In this document: piece after piece, positions 7,930 to 17,325 of the stretch
Numbering within the stretch: position 1 is the first letter of the stretch
Layout: every line of letters starts with the position of its first letter
Assembly (NCBI RefSeq): GCF_046237015.1
Contig: NZ_JBJYIN010000007.1
Coordinates: 1 to 64,000, forward strand
Direction: 5' to 3'
DNA: 64,000 nucleotides
Source: JBJYIN01 sp046237015
GTDB taxonomy: Bacteria > Pseudomonadota > Gammaproteobacteria > Enterobacterales > Enterobacteriaceae
Made by a program: the position numbers and the translations under genes
Notes under the pieces: generated by a model
Database searches by the model: none
What the model was told of the DNA's origin: nothing
What the model saw: the letters and a program-made list of their open reading frames with translations, nothing else

Positions 7930-10900
7930 ATGGCTTACGATCCACAACAGCAACGCCCGGAAGAGCAAGTGACAAATGGCAACCGTGAAGCGCTTAATAT
8001 CCGGCAACCTAATGAATCTAGCGGTTCTGGTTTTGATTGGGGACAAGTTAAAGCGGCTCGTGAAGCAGCTGGGCGCAAAACAGCATTGAAAGATCCTAGT
8101 GTTACCCTAGGCGATATCGGTAAGTCCATTGTCGCTGCGCCGCTCGATATGATTAACGCCGGTAGTGAGATGTTTCGTGCCGGTAACCAGTTTCTCGACC
8201 AAAAAGCCGCCGAGACAGCGGCAGAAAACCCTAATCCGCTTGGCCTTAGCAATGAAATGATGCAGGTGATGCGTGATAACGCAGGCAATCCTTTATCATC
8301 CGTTGGTAATGCGGCGATCGAAAAAGTTGGTGATCTGGCTGGTAGCGCCTCAAAAGCAATCAAAGATACTTATAGTGATGGCGCTAAAGAAGCCGCATCA
8401 ATGCAATTTGTTGAGCGTGATAAGGATGGAAATTTTAAAGCAGGAGAAGGGTTATTTGATAAAGATGCCTGGTTAATTAATGCTGTTCCAACTATTGCCC
8501 AACTCATTACTGCTGGTGGGGTATCGCGTTTAGGGGCAAATGCTACGCGAGAAATGGCAGAACGAGCAGCCTTTAACCGGCTGAGCAAAACGATGCCGGA
8601 AGAAGCCGCTCGGCAGATTGCGAAAGAAACCGCAGATCGTGCCGCTGCTGTAGCGGGGAAAACGGCATTCGTTGGCACCATGACCGGAACGGCTCAAGGT
8701 CAGGGCGGTATTGATATGCGTGAGCAGATTAATAGCTTGCCGTTCAATGAGCTAATGGAAAGTTCTACCTTCCAGTCGGCATTTAGTTCTATCGACACTG
8801 ACCCAAACAACAGCGGTTTGTCCGATACCCAAAAATTAGAACTGGCCAGAAATCAGGTAGCAGACCAAGCGGCCAGTGCGGTGACCGCCGATCCTCGTTT
8901 GTTAGCCATTAATATAGCGGCGTCAACACTAGGGGATCATACGTTGCTGAAGTTGCTGTCTGGCAAAGCAGCTACTTCCGGTATTTTATCAGGAATGGCT
9001 ACGGGGGCGACCGCAGAGGGGGTTACTGAGTTTGCTCAAGGGGCAAGTCAGCGTTACGTACAAAACCGACAGCTTATTGATAAAGCCGGACAGGATATTG
9101 ACCCGATGAAGGATGTTGTTCAAGTTGGGGCAAACAATGCTGTTGTCGGTATGGGAATGGGGGGAACAATTGGCGCCGTGGGTGGTATTCGTGGACGACG
9201 AACCAGCCAACAACCGGAACCAGCGCAGAACGATACGCCTTCTGATGGAGGTCCCCAGACAGCACAGGTTGATGTACCCGAATGGCAGTCAACCGGGCAA
9301 GAATCCCCCGATGGTAACGGTTCATCTATCCCTGTAGTCAAAATGGGGGATGATTCACCACCTCCTGGCTATACGGGCGAATGGCGTGATGGTGGTCCTG
9401 TGATTTCTGTTACTAGCGGTGCAGATAACCCACAGTTCAATCCCGATAACGTTTCTGGAACGCCACAAAGCCGTATTGATGAATTCCGTGATACGCCTGC
9501 CTACCTCCGACAAGATCCGCGCATTCAGGGATTTGCCGAAGACAGTGACGTGCAGCAGGCACTTGCAGAGCAACAAGATTCACCTACCGCTGAACAACTT
9601 ATTCGCCAGCAGATTGAGCAAGGCGATCAGGGCTATTCACCGCAAGAACTGGAGGCGTTAGAGCAGGCTGAAAGAATTATCGCCGCACGTCGTCCACGCC
9701 TCCCCGCTCCGGGGCAAACATCTGTGATCGCTATGCCAGGCGAGATTCGATCGCCTGTAAATGATGAATCACAAGCAGGAACCGGCCCACAGTTTGACGG
9801 TGGTCAACAAGTGAAAGGGCAGCAATTTATCCCTGCCGAACGTGAGAGTGTTGATCGTCGTGAAGTCGGCCGCGCCAATCAAACGTATGACGGTGAAGTC
9901 ACTCCCAGTAATTCAATTGAAGATAAGAACATTATTTTTGCTGGTTCGCCGACTATTGATGAAGGGCAGACGGCGCAGCCGCCGCAGTTTACTGAGGGGG
10001 AAACTCGTACTCAGCGGCAGAATCGGGAATTTACAGATGCTATGGGAGCCAGTGATCCATCCATTGCTCTGCCCGATAATCGCCAGCGAGCTGGCAATGT
10101 CCCTATTGATGCTCAGACAGAAGCCTATGCCCGTGGCGAACCGGTCGGGCAATTGAAGTTTTATTATAAAGATCGACCATTCTCTAGCGAGTACCTGGCG
10201 GAGCGTTCCAAGTGGGGCAAGATGCCAGGGGCTACAGTAGAAAAGGTTGATGGCGGTTATGCGGTGCGATTACCTTCAGATGTTCCGCGTCCTACTACAG
10301 TTGAGCAACCTGTTGGACGACAAGACGACGGTGAAATCAATCACCGTGGTTATCCACTCTTTCCTGTTGACGCAACGCGCCGCGATACGGGCAAGAAAGT
10401 AAAGGCTTGGGCGGTTCAGGCACAACCCAATAGCCCAATCAAGATGGCACCGAAACTTTTTGATACTCGTGAGGAGGCGATATCTTACGCTGATCGACTG
10501 GCCGATCGGGATGAAAGCAATGCAATATCCCGCACCAAGCATGAAGCGGAACGCAAAGAGAAAGATACGGCTGAGGCAACGAAACGGGCACCCATTGACG
10601 AGTTTCTTGATGCTCAGACTTTCAGCCCCATGCAACGCGGGAAAGCTGATAAAACGTTACAGGAAATGGTTCACTATACTGAGTTTGATCGCCCAGTGAC
10701 GAGATCTGAAGCCGTTCAGCGTATGGTGGATCGTGGATGGCATCCAGAAAACGTGCAGAAAACATCTGGCGATGGAAAGTCAAAGACGTTGTACCGGATT
10801 GTTTCTGATGATGGCGATCTCTATAACGTGACAAAGACGGAGCATGATTTTGCCGCTCATCTGATTGCCAAACGAGACATGCAGAATAATCAGCATGAAC

Positions 10901-13900
10901 GCATCAGCGATTTTGGTGAAGAGCTGCAGGGGGCGGCAAAACATCGCTGGGGGCAATTTTCTCGCGCCATGGAAGAGCATTCTAGTCCTGACGATATCCG
11001 TTCTCAGCCATTATCAAAAGTGTTTCCGCATCCTGAATACGAAAAAATGGCAGATGGAGGGATCGGTAGTGACGTATTGGCATCGTTGGCGGTACTGCGT
11101 GCCCAGATCCCGAATAAACCTAGTACACAATATCGCCTTACTTCATGGTCGAACACGGTATCTAGTGTTAAGTCTGTTGCTGGTGACTTATTGAATGGGC
11201 GAGTATCTTTTGATGACTTCCGCAGCAATATGCGCTCAAGACCACATTTATCGAAAGTGGCGGATACCATCGATTTGGTTTCTCAATTTAAACCGAGTCA
11301 AATGAAAGATGCAGCAAAGTATCGCATTAACTCTGCGCATTACTCTATGTATGAAGGGAAATCGTATCCACAGGGTAAGACTGTTTATGAGTTGGAAACA
11401 GCGAATGGACAATCTATTCGCGGGATGAATGCTGATACGCTGGCAGATCTCCTGCCAAAAGCAAAAGCCTATATTGAACAGCAGATCAACGTACCTTCAA
11501 CCGAAGGAAGCGCCAAACAGTCGAAAATCGAAATTTTCCGGCGTCGTGCCGATGGTCAAATTTTCCTTGGTTATAAAGGCAGTACACGTGTACTACCGTT
11601 AAAAGCTGGGTTTAAAAATAACTCAGAAGCACGTGAGTATCTGAACGGTAATCGCCCAGAGTTAGAAGCGAAGCTTGAGAAACTCCGTAAAATTTCCCGT
11701 GACGAGCAGCGTAACCCTGAGAATCAGAAACGAGTCGGGCCAGAACGACGTAACGGTAATGTTACGCCGGAACAGTTTGGTAATGAGTTTGGTTTTCGTG
11801 GCGTTCAGTTCGGTAATTACGTCGAAGGTCCCCGGCGACAGGCTGACCTTAACGATGCTTTCGATGCGCTGAGTGATATGGCTGAAGTTATCGGCCTTCC
11901 TACTAAAGCGTTGTCGTTAAATGGTGAACTTGGACTTGCGTTTGGTGCGCGAGGCCGTGGCGGCTCCAATAGCGCGAAGGCGCACTATGAACCAGGTGAA
12001 GTGGTTATCAACCTCACTAAAGGAAAAGGAGCTGGCTCGTTGGCTCATGAGTGGTTCCATGCGCTTGATAACTATTTCGGCCAGGCGGATCGAAATGGTT
12101 ACGAAAATAAGGGACGTGGAGATAGCTTCATGTCATCAACATTGCGGCGCGGTAGCGTAATGAAAGATGGTAAGTTGGTCGCAGCGCCTTACCCAGTTAG
12201 GACGGAAGTTTATGCCGCATTTGGCGATGCCGTTGAAGCCGTGCGGAACAGTGGTATGGTTGGGCGCTCATTAACGCTAGATGGCGTTCGCAGTAAACCG
12301 TACTGGTCTACGGTGACCGAGTTATCAGCGCGAGCCTTTGAACGCTATGTTCAGGATAAGGCTTCAAGTAAAGGGATCAGCAATGACTATCTGGTCAATA
12401 TCCGCAAAGCTGATGAACATACCGATCCAGAAAGTTACGCCTACCCAACAAAAGATGAACTGGACGGTGGGATCCGGAAAGCGTTCGATAAGCTTCTCCG
12501 AACACTAAAAACCAGAGAAACCGATAAGGGAACAGCTTTATATTCCCGCAACAACGCCTCCAAATCTGGGGGCGTTGTTGTTTCTGCCACTGATATCGGT
12601 AATGGCAACATCATTCACGATGGTAGTTTTAGCCGTGATGGTAGCAAGCCTGAAACGGGTATGTTGCGCGACCGCGTACAGCTTGCAGCGGACGGCTTTG
12701 TTTCCCATCTGAACGGCGCGGCCAAGATTAAGGTGAAAGCGGTGCAGACGCAGGCCGAAGCTGCTGCGATGATGCCTAACGGAATTCCTGCAGAATTCGG
12801 CACAGTTCATGCTATTTACCAGCCGGAGCTGAGCCGTGTGATTGTCATTGCAGACAACATCGCAAACGCCCGTGAACTGCGTGCCAAGCTGCGTCATGAA
12901 GTGATTGCGCACCATGGCTTAGCGTCAGTAATCGGTGACGTGGAATACGACCGCATCATGCGGGTGTTACATGCTACCCGCAACAGCACAAACAAAACCA
13001 TTCAAGACGTTTGGCGGCAAGTAGAGCAATCCTACGGACAGGAGTCATTGGAAACGCAAGCCAATGAGTTTCTGGCACATATGGCCGAACGCACGGAACT
13101 AACTGGGGTAGGGGCTGCATGGGATCGGTTTGTTGCGATGCTGACGGCTGCGTTACGACGGGCGGGTATCATCAGCCCGAATACCAATGTCACTCCTGCT
13201 GAGATCCGCGGCATCTTGCGCACCATCACCGGGCGGTTCCAGAAGACGGCCATGTACGCCAATGAACAGCCAGGTACTCGTGCGTATGAAGATACGTTCT
13301 CGCGTGCCGATGCGCTTTATTCCCAGAGCAACGATAACGTTGATCCGCTGAAGCCACTACCACAAGAAGCGAATCAGTACCGTGCCGATCTTGATCACGC
13401 TATGCGGTCGCTGAAGTCTGGTGATGTGTCGGTGAAATTAGGCAGAACACCACCTGTGTTGAGGGCGTTGGGTGCGCCTAATCTGGATATGTTTATTAAC
13501 CGTGATACCGTGCGCAAAGCCACCAATGGGGTGAAGCATGATGTGCCTTTATCGGTGATCGAGAATCTTCCTGAACTTATGCACGATCCCATCGCTGTAT
13601 ATCGCTCAGCCACACAGGATAATGCGGTCGTTGTTTTGCTTGAAGCAAATGATATGAACGGAAATCCTGTTGTTTCAGCGGTCCATATGAGCGCAGCGCA
13701 GCGACGTATCGAGGTAAATAGGATTGCTTCGGTTTATGGAACAGAGGAAGGCAAGAAGATCAAAACCATGGAGAGGGAAGGTCTAACTTTATATCGTCGC
13801 AAAAAAGAAAACCCTGATAACCCTCATTCGCAGGGGCTCCAATTGCCCAAGGAGGAGCGTTCTTATCAGGGTTTAGACTCTGCCAGTCGCCGATACTCAC

Positions 13901-16587
13901 AGGGGCTTCAATTGCCCAAGGAGGGCGACCCCGCAGAATCAAGTAAAAATATACTCTCTTCCTCTGATATCCGCAAGAACAAGACGCTGTACTCACGCTC
14001 TGGTGATCCAGCAATGGATGCTGAAACCAGCCGTAAAATGGGCTTCAACGTTGAAAAGGGCTGGTTTGATAAAGCTAAAGACTTCTATCAGATGGCTGCT
14101 GACAAGGACCGATCAGAACTGAAGCAATGGTGGCAAGAAACCTTCCGCAAACTGAACACGAAAACCTTTGACGGTCTGGCACCGTTAAAATACGCAGAGG
14201 ATGCGGCAGGTAAGTCTGATGCGATGGTTTCCGGCTACACAGCGGCGCGTATGGCTGCGGGGTCTGGTTCGGTGACGGCGGCAGTTCTGGAACATGGTCT
14301 GGTTCGCTATAACAAAAATGAGGGGATCACTGAGCGCCTTCCCGGCACAGATAAAGCAGATTCCTTAATGGGGATTCTGGATGGACTTGGTAACCATCGT
14401 GAAAATTTCCTCAAGTGGATCGCAGGCCACCGCTCCGAGCGCCTAATGGCAGAGGGTAAGGAGAATAACTTTACCGCTGATGAAATTACCTACATGAAGT
14501 CTCTGAATCGCGGCAATGAAAAACTGTTTGCGGATCAGAAGGTAAAATACGATGCGTTCATCAAGTCTATTATCGACCTGCAGCAGGATATGGGGCTGAT
14601 TGATCCTGAGAGTCGGGCAACATGGGAGGATGCCTGGTATCTGCCTTACTATCGTGAAGCGGAAAATGGTGAAACACATGGTCCGTGGACGACTCGCGGC
14701 ATTGCCAACCAGAGCAGCACGATCCGCAAGTTGAAAGGTAGCGAGCTCACCATTAAAGACCCGATTGAAAACCTGTTCAACTATGTTGCCAAATCAGTTG
14801 ATGCGTCGATGAAGAATGAGGCTATGCGCCGTTCTGTCACGAATCTGGCTGATACGGATATGCTGGAAGCCATTGATAGTCCGAACAAGATGGACTATCA
14901 GCGCATTGGGAAAAACGTGGTTAAGGTTTACATGGATGGACAAGAACACTTGGTTCAAGTTAACGATCCCGACCTTTACCGTGCCTTCACGATGATCGAC
15001 TTGGAGCGTAGTAACTCTCTATTTATGCGTGCTGCACGGCAGGCAAAGCGAGTGTTAACCATCGGCACCACCTCTATGCCAGACTTTATTATCCGTAACT
15101 TTATGCGTGATGCCGTCCATTCTTGGGCGATTAATAAAGACGGGTTCAAACCTGTGATTTCCTCATGGCAGGGACTAAAGAAAGCCATGCGCACCGATGA
15201 TACGTTGATAGACATGATGTTTGCTGGTGCGACATTTGGTGGTGGTTATTCCAACGTTTACGATCCAGCAGGCACGGCTTCCAATATTCGTAGAGTGCTG
15301 CGTCGGAAAGGATACAGCGATAGCCAAATCAGTGAATTTGAGTCATCAATTGTGCGAAGCAGCAAAGAGGTGATGGATAAAATCGGGGCTGGACTGGAGA
15401 AATACAGGAAGATTAGTGAAGGGGCAGAGAATGCTAACCGTATTGCTACTTATGATGCGGCAATTAAGGCGGGCAAGAGTAAAGCGCAGGCTGCTTTTGA
15501 ATCTCGGGATTTAATGGATTTCAGCATGATGGGGGCCAGCAATTTGATGATTAACCTCAGTGATATGTTGCCGTTCTTTAATGCAAGGATGCAGGGGTTA
15601 AGTAAACTGAGTCGAGCAATTAAAGATAATCCCCAAGAGGTACTAAAACGAAGTGGTTACATCATGGCTGCGTCATTGGCGTTGTTGGCATTTAATTGGG
15701 AGCGGAAAGAATATGAAGAATTGCCTGATTGGGATAAAGACGCCTATTGGCATGTCTGGTTGCCTGGCGGTCAGCATATTCGTTTCCCGAAACCATTCGA
15801 GATAGGTTTACTTTCGGCAACGATACCTGAACGTTTTGTTCGTGCATTGGGTGGAAAAGATAGTCCTGTAAAGTTTGGAAAGTTAATGGCCCATAATTTC
15901 ATGGAAACCATGGCGTTTAATCCTATACCGCAAGTAGCGATGCCAATTGCTGAAGCTTATGTTAATTACGATTTCTTCAAAGGTGGACCGATCGAGAACA
16001 TGGCAGACAAGAACGTCATTGCCGGAGCCAGATTTAACGATCAAACCAGCCTGATCATGCGTGAAATTGGTGAAGCAACCAATCTGTCACCTAAAATGCT
16101 GGATCATATTATTACCGGATATACCGGCACGCTGGGTTCATACATCCTCGGCGCGACTAACATTATCATGCGTAATATGGGCGATAATGGCGCGTCTCCA
16201 TCTCTGCGACTGGATGAAATGCCTGTCATTAAAGCGTTCGCCCGTGGTGCCGATCCTGCGAAATCGACTCAATTTACTGAGGATTTTTATCGCATGATGA
16301 CGGAGGTCAACCAGATTAACAGCACGATAAACTCCTATCGCAAACAGGGGCGTCAGGATGATGCCAACGAGCTGTTGCAGGATAACCGGGCGGTGCTATC
16401 GCAGCGTAAGGCATTTACTGCAACGCAAAAGCAGGTGAAACAACTTAATGACCAAATTGAGCTGACCCGGATTGATCGTATCTTAACGGCAGACCAGAAG
16501 CGGGAACGTATTGATCGCCTAATGGCAAAACGGAATATGCTGGTTCAGCAGACGGTAAAACGTGTACACCCGTATTTTGAGCGATAG
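7930..16587 (+). CDS. Giant phage polyvalent virion protein: two metallopeptidase-like domains, PBECR/MuF-C nuclease-like domain, LPD38-like C-terminus
   Basis: A 2885-aa protein. Residues 1-425 are Ala-rich helices ending in a Gly-rich hydrophobic stretch; 426-735 are disordered and Gln/Pro-rich. Small LPD-like modules lie at about 740-785 and 810-860. Residues 1277-1385 match the LPD1 pattern (FGFRGVQFGNY, LNGELGLAFGARGRGG, SLAHEWFHALDNYFG), with an HExxH zinc motif at His1373-His1377. Residues 1560-1780 hold a second zincin-like motif, HEVIAHH (His1656, Glu1657, His1661), with a possible third ligand in ANEFLAHMAE. Residues 1810-1957 resemble the PBECR/MuF-C nuclease fold. Residues 2025-2885 resemble the LPD38 region (PFFNARMQG, ELPDWDKDAYW, RFPKPFEIG). 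LYSR/FSR motifs mark domain junctions. Such proteins are packaged and delivered with phage DNA; enzymatic activity is inferred. Confidence 0.85.
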   Translation: MAYDPQQQRPEEQVTNGNREALNIRQPNESSGSGFDWGQVKAAREAAGRKTALKDPSVTLGDIGKSIVAAPLDMINAGSEMFRAGNQFLDQKAAETAAENPNPLGLSNEMMQVMRDNAGNPLSSVGNAAIEKVGDLAGSASKAIKDTYSDGAKEAASMQFVERDKDGNFKAGEGLFDKDAWLINAVPTIAQLITAGGVSRLGANATREMAERAAFNRLSKTMPEEAARQIAKETADRAAAVAGKTAFVGTMTGTAQGQGGIDMREQINSLPFNELMESSTFQSAFSSIDTDPNNSGLSDTQKLELARNQVADQAASAVTADPRLLAINIAASTLGDHTLLKLLSGKAATSGILSGMATGATAEGVTEFAQGASQRYVQNRQLIDKAGQDIDPMKDVVQVGANNAVVGMGMGGTIGAVGGIRGRRTSQQPEPAQNDTPSDGGPQTAQVDVPEWQSTGQESPDGNGSSIPVVKMGDDSPPPGYTGEWRDGGPVISVTSGADNPQFNPDNVSGTPQSRIDEFRDTPAYLRQDPRIQGFAEDSDVQQALAEQQDSPTAEQLIRQQIEQGDQGYSPQELEALEQAERIIAARRPRLPAPGQTSVIAMPGEIRSPVNDESQAGTGPQFDGGQQVKGQQFIPAERESVDRREVGRANQTYDGEVTPSNSIEDKNIIFAGSPTIDEGQTAQPPQFTEGETRTQRQNREFTDAMGASDPSIALPDNRQRAGNVPIDAQTEAYARGEPVGQLKFYYKDRPFSSEYLAERSKWGKMPGATVEKVDGGYAVRLPSDVPRPTTVEQPVGRQDDGEINHRGYPLFPVDATRRDTGKKVKAWAVQAQPNSPIKMAPKLFDTREEAISYADRLADRDESNAISRTKHEAERKEKDTAEATKRAPIDEFLDAQTFSPMQRGKADKTLQEMVHYTEFDRPVTRSEAVQRMVDRGWHPENVQKTSGDGKSKTLYRIVSDDGDLYNVTKTEHDFAAHLIAKRDMQNNQHERISDFGEELQGAAKHRWGQFSRAMEEHSSPDDIRSQPLSKVFPHPEYEKMADGGIGSDVLASLAVLRAQIPNKPSTQYRLTSWSNTVSSVKSVAGDLLNGRVSFDDFRSNMRSRPHLSKVADTIDLVSQFKPSQMKDAAKYRINSAHYSMYEGKSYPQGKTVYELETANGQSIRGMNADTLADLLPKAKAYIEQQINVPSTEGSAKQSKIEIFRRRADGQIFLGYKGSTRVLPLKAGFKNNSEAREYLNGNRPELEAKLEKLRKISRDEQRNPENQKRVGPERRNGNVTPEQFGNEFGFRGVQFGNYVEGPRRQADLNDAFDALSDMAEVIGLPTKALSLNGELGLAFGARGRGGSNSAKAHYEPGEVVINLTKGKGAGSLAHEWFHALDNYFGQADRNGYENKGRGDSFMSSTLRRGSVMKDGKLVAAPYPVRTEVYAAFGDAVEAVRNSGMVGRSLTLDGVRSKPYWSTVTELSARAFERYVQDKASSKGISNDYLVNIRKADEHTDPESYAYPTKDELDGGIRKAFDKLLRTLKTRETDKGTALYSRNNASKSGGVVVSATDIGNGNIIHDGSFSRDGSKPETGMLRDRVQLAADGFVSHLNGAAKIKVKAVQTQAEAAAMMPNGIPAEFGTVHAIYQPELSRVIVIADNIANARELRAKLRHEVIAHHGLASVIGDVEYDRIMRVLHATRNSTNKTIQDVWRQVEQSYGQESLETQANEFLAHMAERTELTGVGAAWDRFVAMLTAALRRAGIISPNTNVTPAEIRGILRTITGRFQKTAMYANEQPGTRAYEDTFSRADALYSQSNDNVDPLKPLPQEANQYRADLDHAMRSLKSGDVSVKLGRTPPVLRALGAPNLDMFINRDTVRKATNGVKHDVPLSVIENLPELMHDPIAVYRSATQDNAVVVLLEANDMNGNPVVSAVHMSAAQRRIEVNRIASVYGTEEGKKIKTMEREGLTLYRRKKENPDNPHSQGLQLPKEERSYQGLDSASRRYSQGLQLPKEGDPAESSKNILSSSDIRKNKTLYSRSGDPAMDAETSRKMGFNVEKGWFDKAKDFYQMAADKDRSELKQWWQETFRKLNTKTFDGLAPLKYAEDAAGKSDAMVSGYTAARMAAGSGSVTAAVLEHGLVRYNKNEGITERLPGTDKADSLMGILDGLGNHRENFLKWIAGHRSERLMAEGKENNFTADEITYMKSLNRGNEKLFADQKVKYDAFIKSIIDLQQDMGLIDPESRATWEDAWYLPYYREAENGETHGPWTTRGIANQSSTIRKLKGSELTIKDPIENLFNYVAKSVDASMKNEAMRRSVTNLADTDMLEAIDSPNKMDYQRIGKNVVKVYMDGQEHLVQVNDPDLYRAFTMIDLERSNSLFMRAARQAKRVLTIGTTSMPDFIIRNFMRDAVHSWAINKDGFKPVISSWQGLKKAMRTDDTLIDMMFAGATFGGGYSNVYDPAGTASNIRRVLRRKGYSDSQISEFESSIVRSSKEVMDKIGAGLEKYRKISEGAENANRIATYDAAIKAGKSKAQAAFESRDLMDFSMMGASNLMINLSDMLPFFNARMQGLSKLSRAIKDNPQEVLKRSGYIMAASLALLAFNWERKEYEELPDWDKDAYWHVWLPGGQHIRFPKPFEIGLLSATIPERFVRALGGKDSPVKFGKLMAHNFMETMAFNPIPQVAMPIAEAYVNYDFFKGGPIENMADKNVIAGARFNDQTSLIMREIGEATNLSPKMLDHIITGYTGTLGSYILGATNIIMRNMGDNGASPSLRLDEMPVIKAFARGADPAKSTQFTEDFYRMMTEVNQINSTINSYRKQGRQDDANELLQDNRAVLSQRKAFTATQKQVKQLNDQIELTRIDRILTADQKRERIDRLMAKRNMLVQQTVKRVHPYFER
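13809..13924. repeat. Palindromic element carried in frame inside the giant phage gene
   Basis: A perfect 12-bp inverted repeat (AAACCCTGATAA at 13809-13820, TTATCAGGGTTT at 13863-13874) surrounds the first of two 28-bp direct repeats at 13828-13855 and 13897-13924, which differ at 2 positions and are 69 bp (23 codons) apart. The direct repeats encode SQGLQLPKE twice. The block lies between the nuclease-like domain and the next LYSR linker. It looks like a short mobile or dispersed palindrome that inserted without breaking the frame. Confidence 0.7.
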
Positions 16588-16589
16588 TG

Positions 16590-16802
16590 TCATTTCAACC
16601 AGTTTCTGATAACGACTAAGAGAGCCAGGAGAAACAGAAAACCGGTAATGCCGAGAATGATGCTGGTATTACTATCCAGATCCATTCGACACTTACCGGT
16701 TATCAGGAGCGCAGCGATGATAAATGGGACTGAAAATACTGGGTGAATGGTCACCATAACGGCTGCCAGAATTAGGCAGATAATGAAGGCTACAGATGGC
16801 AT
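16590..16802 (-). CDS. Small membrane protein at the prophage end
   Basis: A 70-aa protein. I chose the start at 16802 because AAGGAT lies about 5 nt upstream. It has two or three hydrophobic helices (MPSVAFIICLILAAVMV near the N-terminus, VPFIIAALLI, and IILGITGFLFLLALLVVI near the C-terminus), with a short polar loop (KCRMDLDSNTS) and a basic end. The size and topology would suit a holin or a superinfection-exclusion moron. The reverse orientation, convergent with the giant gene by 3 bp, favours the latter. No family is recognised. Confidence 0.5.
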   Translation of the reverse strand: MPSVAFIICLILAAVMVTIHPVFSVPFIIAALLITGKCRMDLDSNTSIILGITGFLFLLALLVVIRNWLK

Positions 16803-16816
16803 ATTTATCCTTAAAT

Positions 16817-16868
16817 TAGGGGCAAAAAAAGGGGCAAAACAGGAAGAAAAGGGCAAAAAAGGGGCAAA
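16817..16868. repeat. Clustered GGGGCAAA repeats at the prophage edge
   Basis: GGGCAAAA-type units occur four times in about 50 bp, and another GGGGCAAA lies at 17050-17056. Short iterated motifs like these can be binding sites for a phage recombination or regulatory protein. They could also be simple A/G-rich drift. Confidence 0.35.
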
Positions 16869-16915
16869 TTATTGGGTGGAAATGGTATCTTATGGTAATA
16901 ACCTCAATTAATTAA

Positions 16916-16969
16916 CACTCTGAAATATAAACAAAATATAGGAATTTCAGTTATTTATATTTCAGAGTG
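16916..16969. repeat. Perfect 15-bp inverted repeat, candidate attachment or operator region
   Basis: CACTCTGAAATATAA at 16916-16930 is exactly mirrored at 16955-16969, with a 24-nt AT-rich loop that contains a further GAATTTCAG half-match. It lies in the gap between the last phage gene and the first host-like gene. The 16803-17217 stretch otherwise holds only the G-rich repeats and one short open frame. An att or operator role is inference; no matching core from the other prophage end is available. Confidence 0.5.
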
Positions 16970-17055
16970 AATCTTATTAAGGTTGTATTGCTGTTTGTTG
17001 TTACGTGTTTGATTTTCAGGCATTTCAGTTTTAGTCCTACACCCAAAAGGGGCAA

Positions 17056-17169
17056 ATGGGTTCACTGCACAATGTTAAGTATGGCGCGTATGGTACGGAT
17101 TACGACGACGAATACCAGATCGTTTTGGTTCCTGGCCTCACTTTGGCGTCGTTTAAGGCAGCACGATAG
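17056..17169 (+). CDS. Short open frame of 37 aa, possible gene fragment
   Basis: It starts at an ATG 3 bp after AGGGGC and encodes a tidy acidic/aromatic then hydrophobic sequence (KYGAYGTDYDDEYQIVLVPG...). It reads like the C-terminus of a longer protein rather than random sequence. It may be a remnant truncated by prophage insertion, or a real microprotein. I recognise no family. Confidence 0.3.
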   Translation: MGSLHNVKYGAYGTDYDDEYQIVLVPGLTLASFKAAR

Positions 17170-17187
17170 CCTCAATTCCGGTATGAT

Positions 17188-17208
17188 CGGAAAATCTTTA
17201 TTTTTCCG
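17188..17208 (+). promoter_or_regulatory. Hairpin overlapping the ribosome site of the YoaJ-like gene
   Basis: CGGAAAA/TTTTCCG forms a 7-bp stem with loop TCTTTAT. The 3' arm runs into the CCGGG that precedes the ATG at 17218 by 7 nt. It could modulate initiation, or be the terminator of something upstream. Confidence 0.35.
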
Positions 17209-17217
17209 GGTAATGTT

Positions 17218-17292
17218 ATGAGTAAGACAACGATAGTGTTGATCGTTATCGCTATTATCGTGGGTATCGGTAGTTATTTTGGCTGGTGGTAG
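17218..17292 (+). CDS. yoaJ: YoaJ-like 24-aa membrane microprotein
   Basis: A 24-aa protein with one transmembrane helix (KTTIVLIVIAIIVGIG) and the ending SYFGWW. E. coli YoaJ is also 24 aa, also begins with a short basic KTTI segment, has a single helix and ends in GWW, so the match covers the whole length. A GGG ribosome site lies 7 nt before the ATG. A second tiny membrane protein follows 33 bp later on the same strand, as yoaJ and yoaK do in E. coli. The biological role is unknown. Confidence 0.65.
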   Translation: MSKTTIVLIVIAIIVGIGSYFGWW

Positions 17293-17325
17293 TATATAAA
17301 GTTTCAGTATTAAAGTGAGGACATT

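Noticed and set aside
13760..14014. Minus-strand frame over the palindromic repeat in the giant phage gene
   Set aside because: It owes its length to the repeat and lies wholly inside a better supported gene.
16967..17221. 84-aa + strand frame after the inverted repeat
   Set aside because: No ribosome site; it overlaps the better 37-aa frame in another phase and the start of the YoaJ-like gene.
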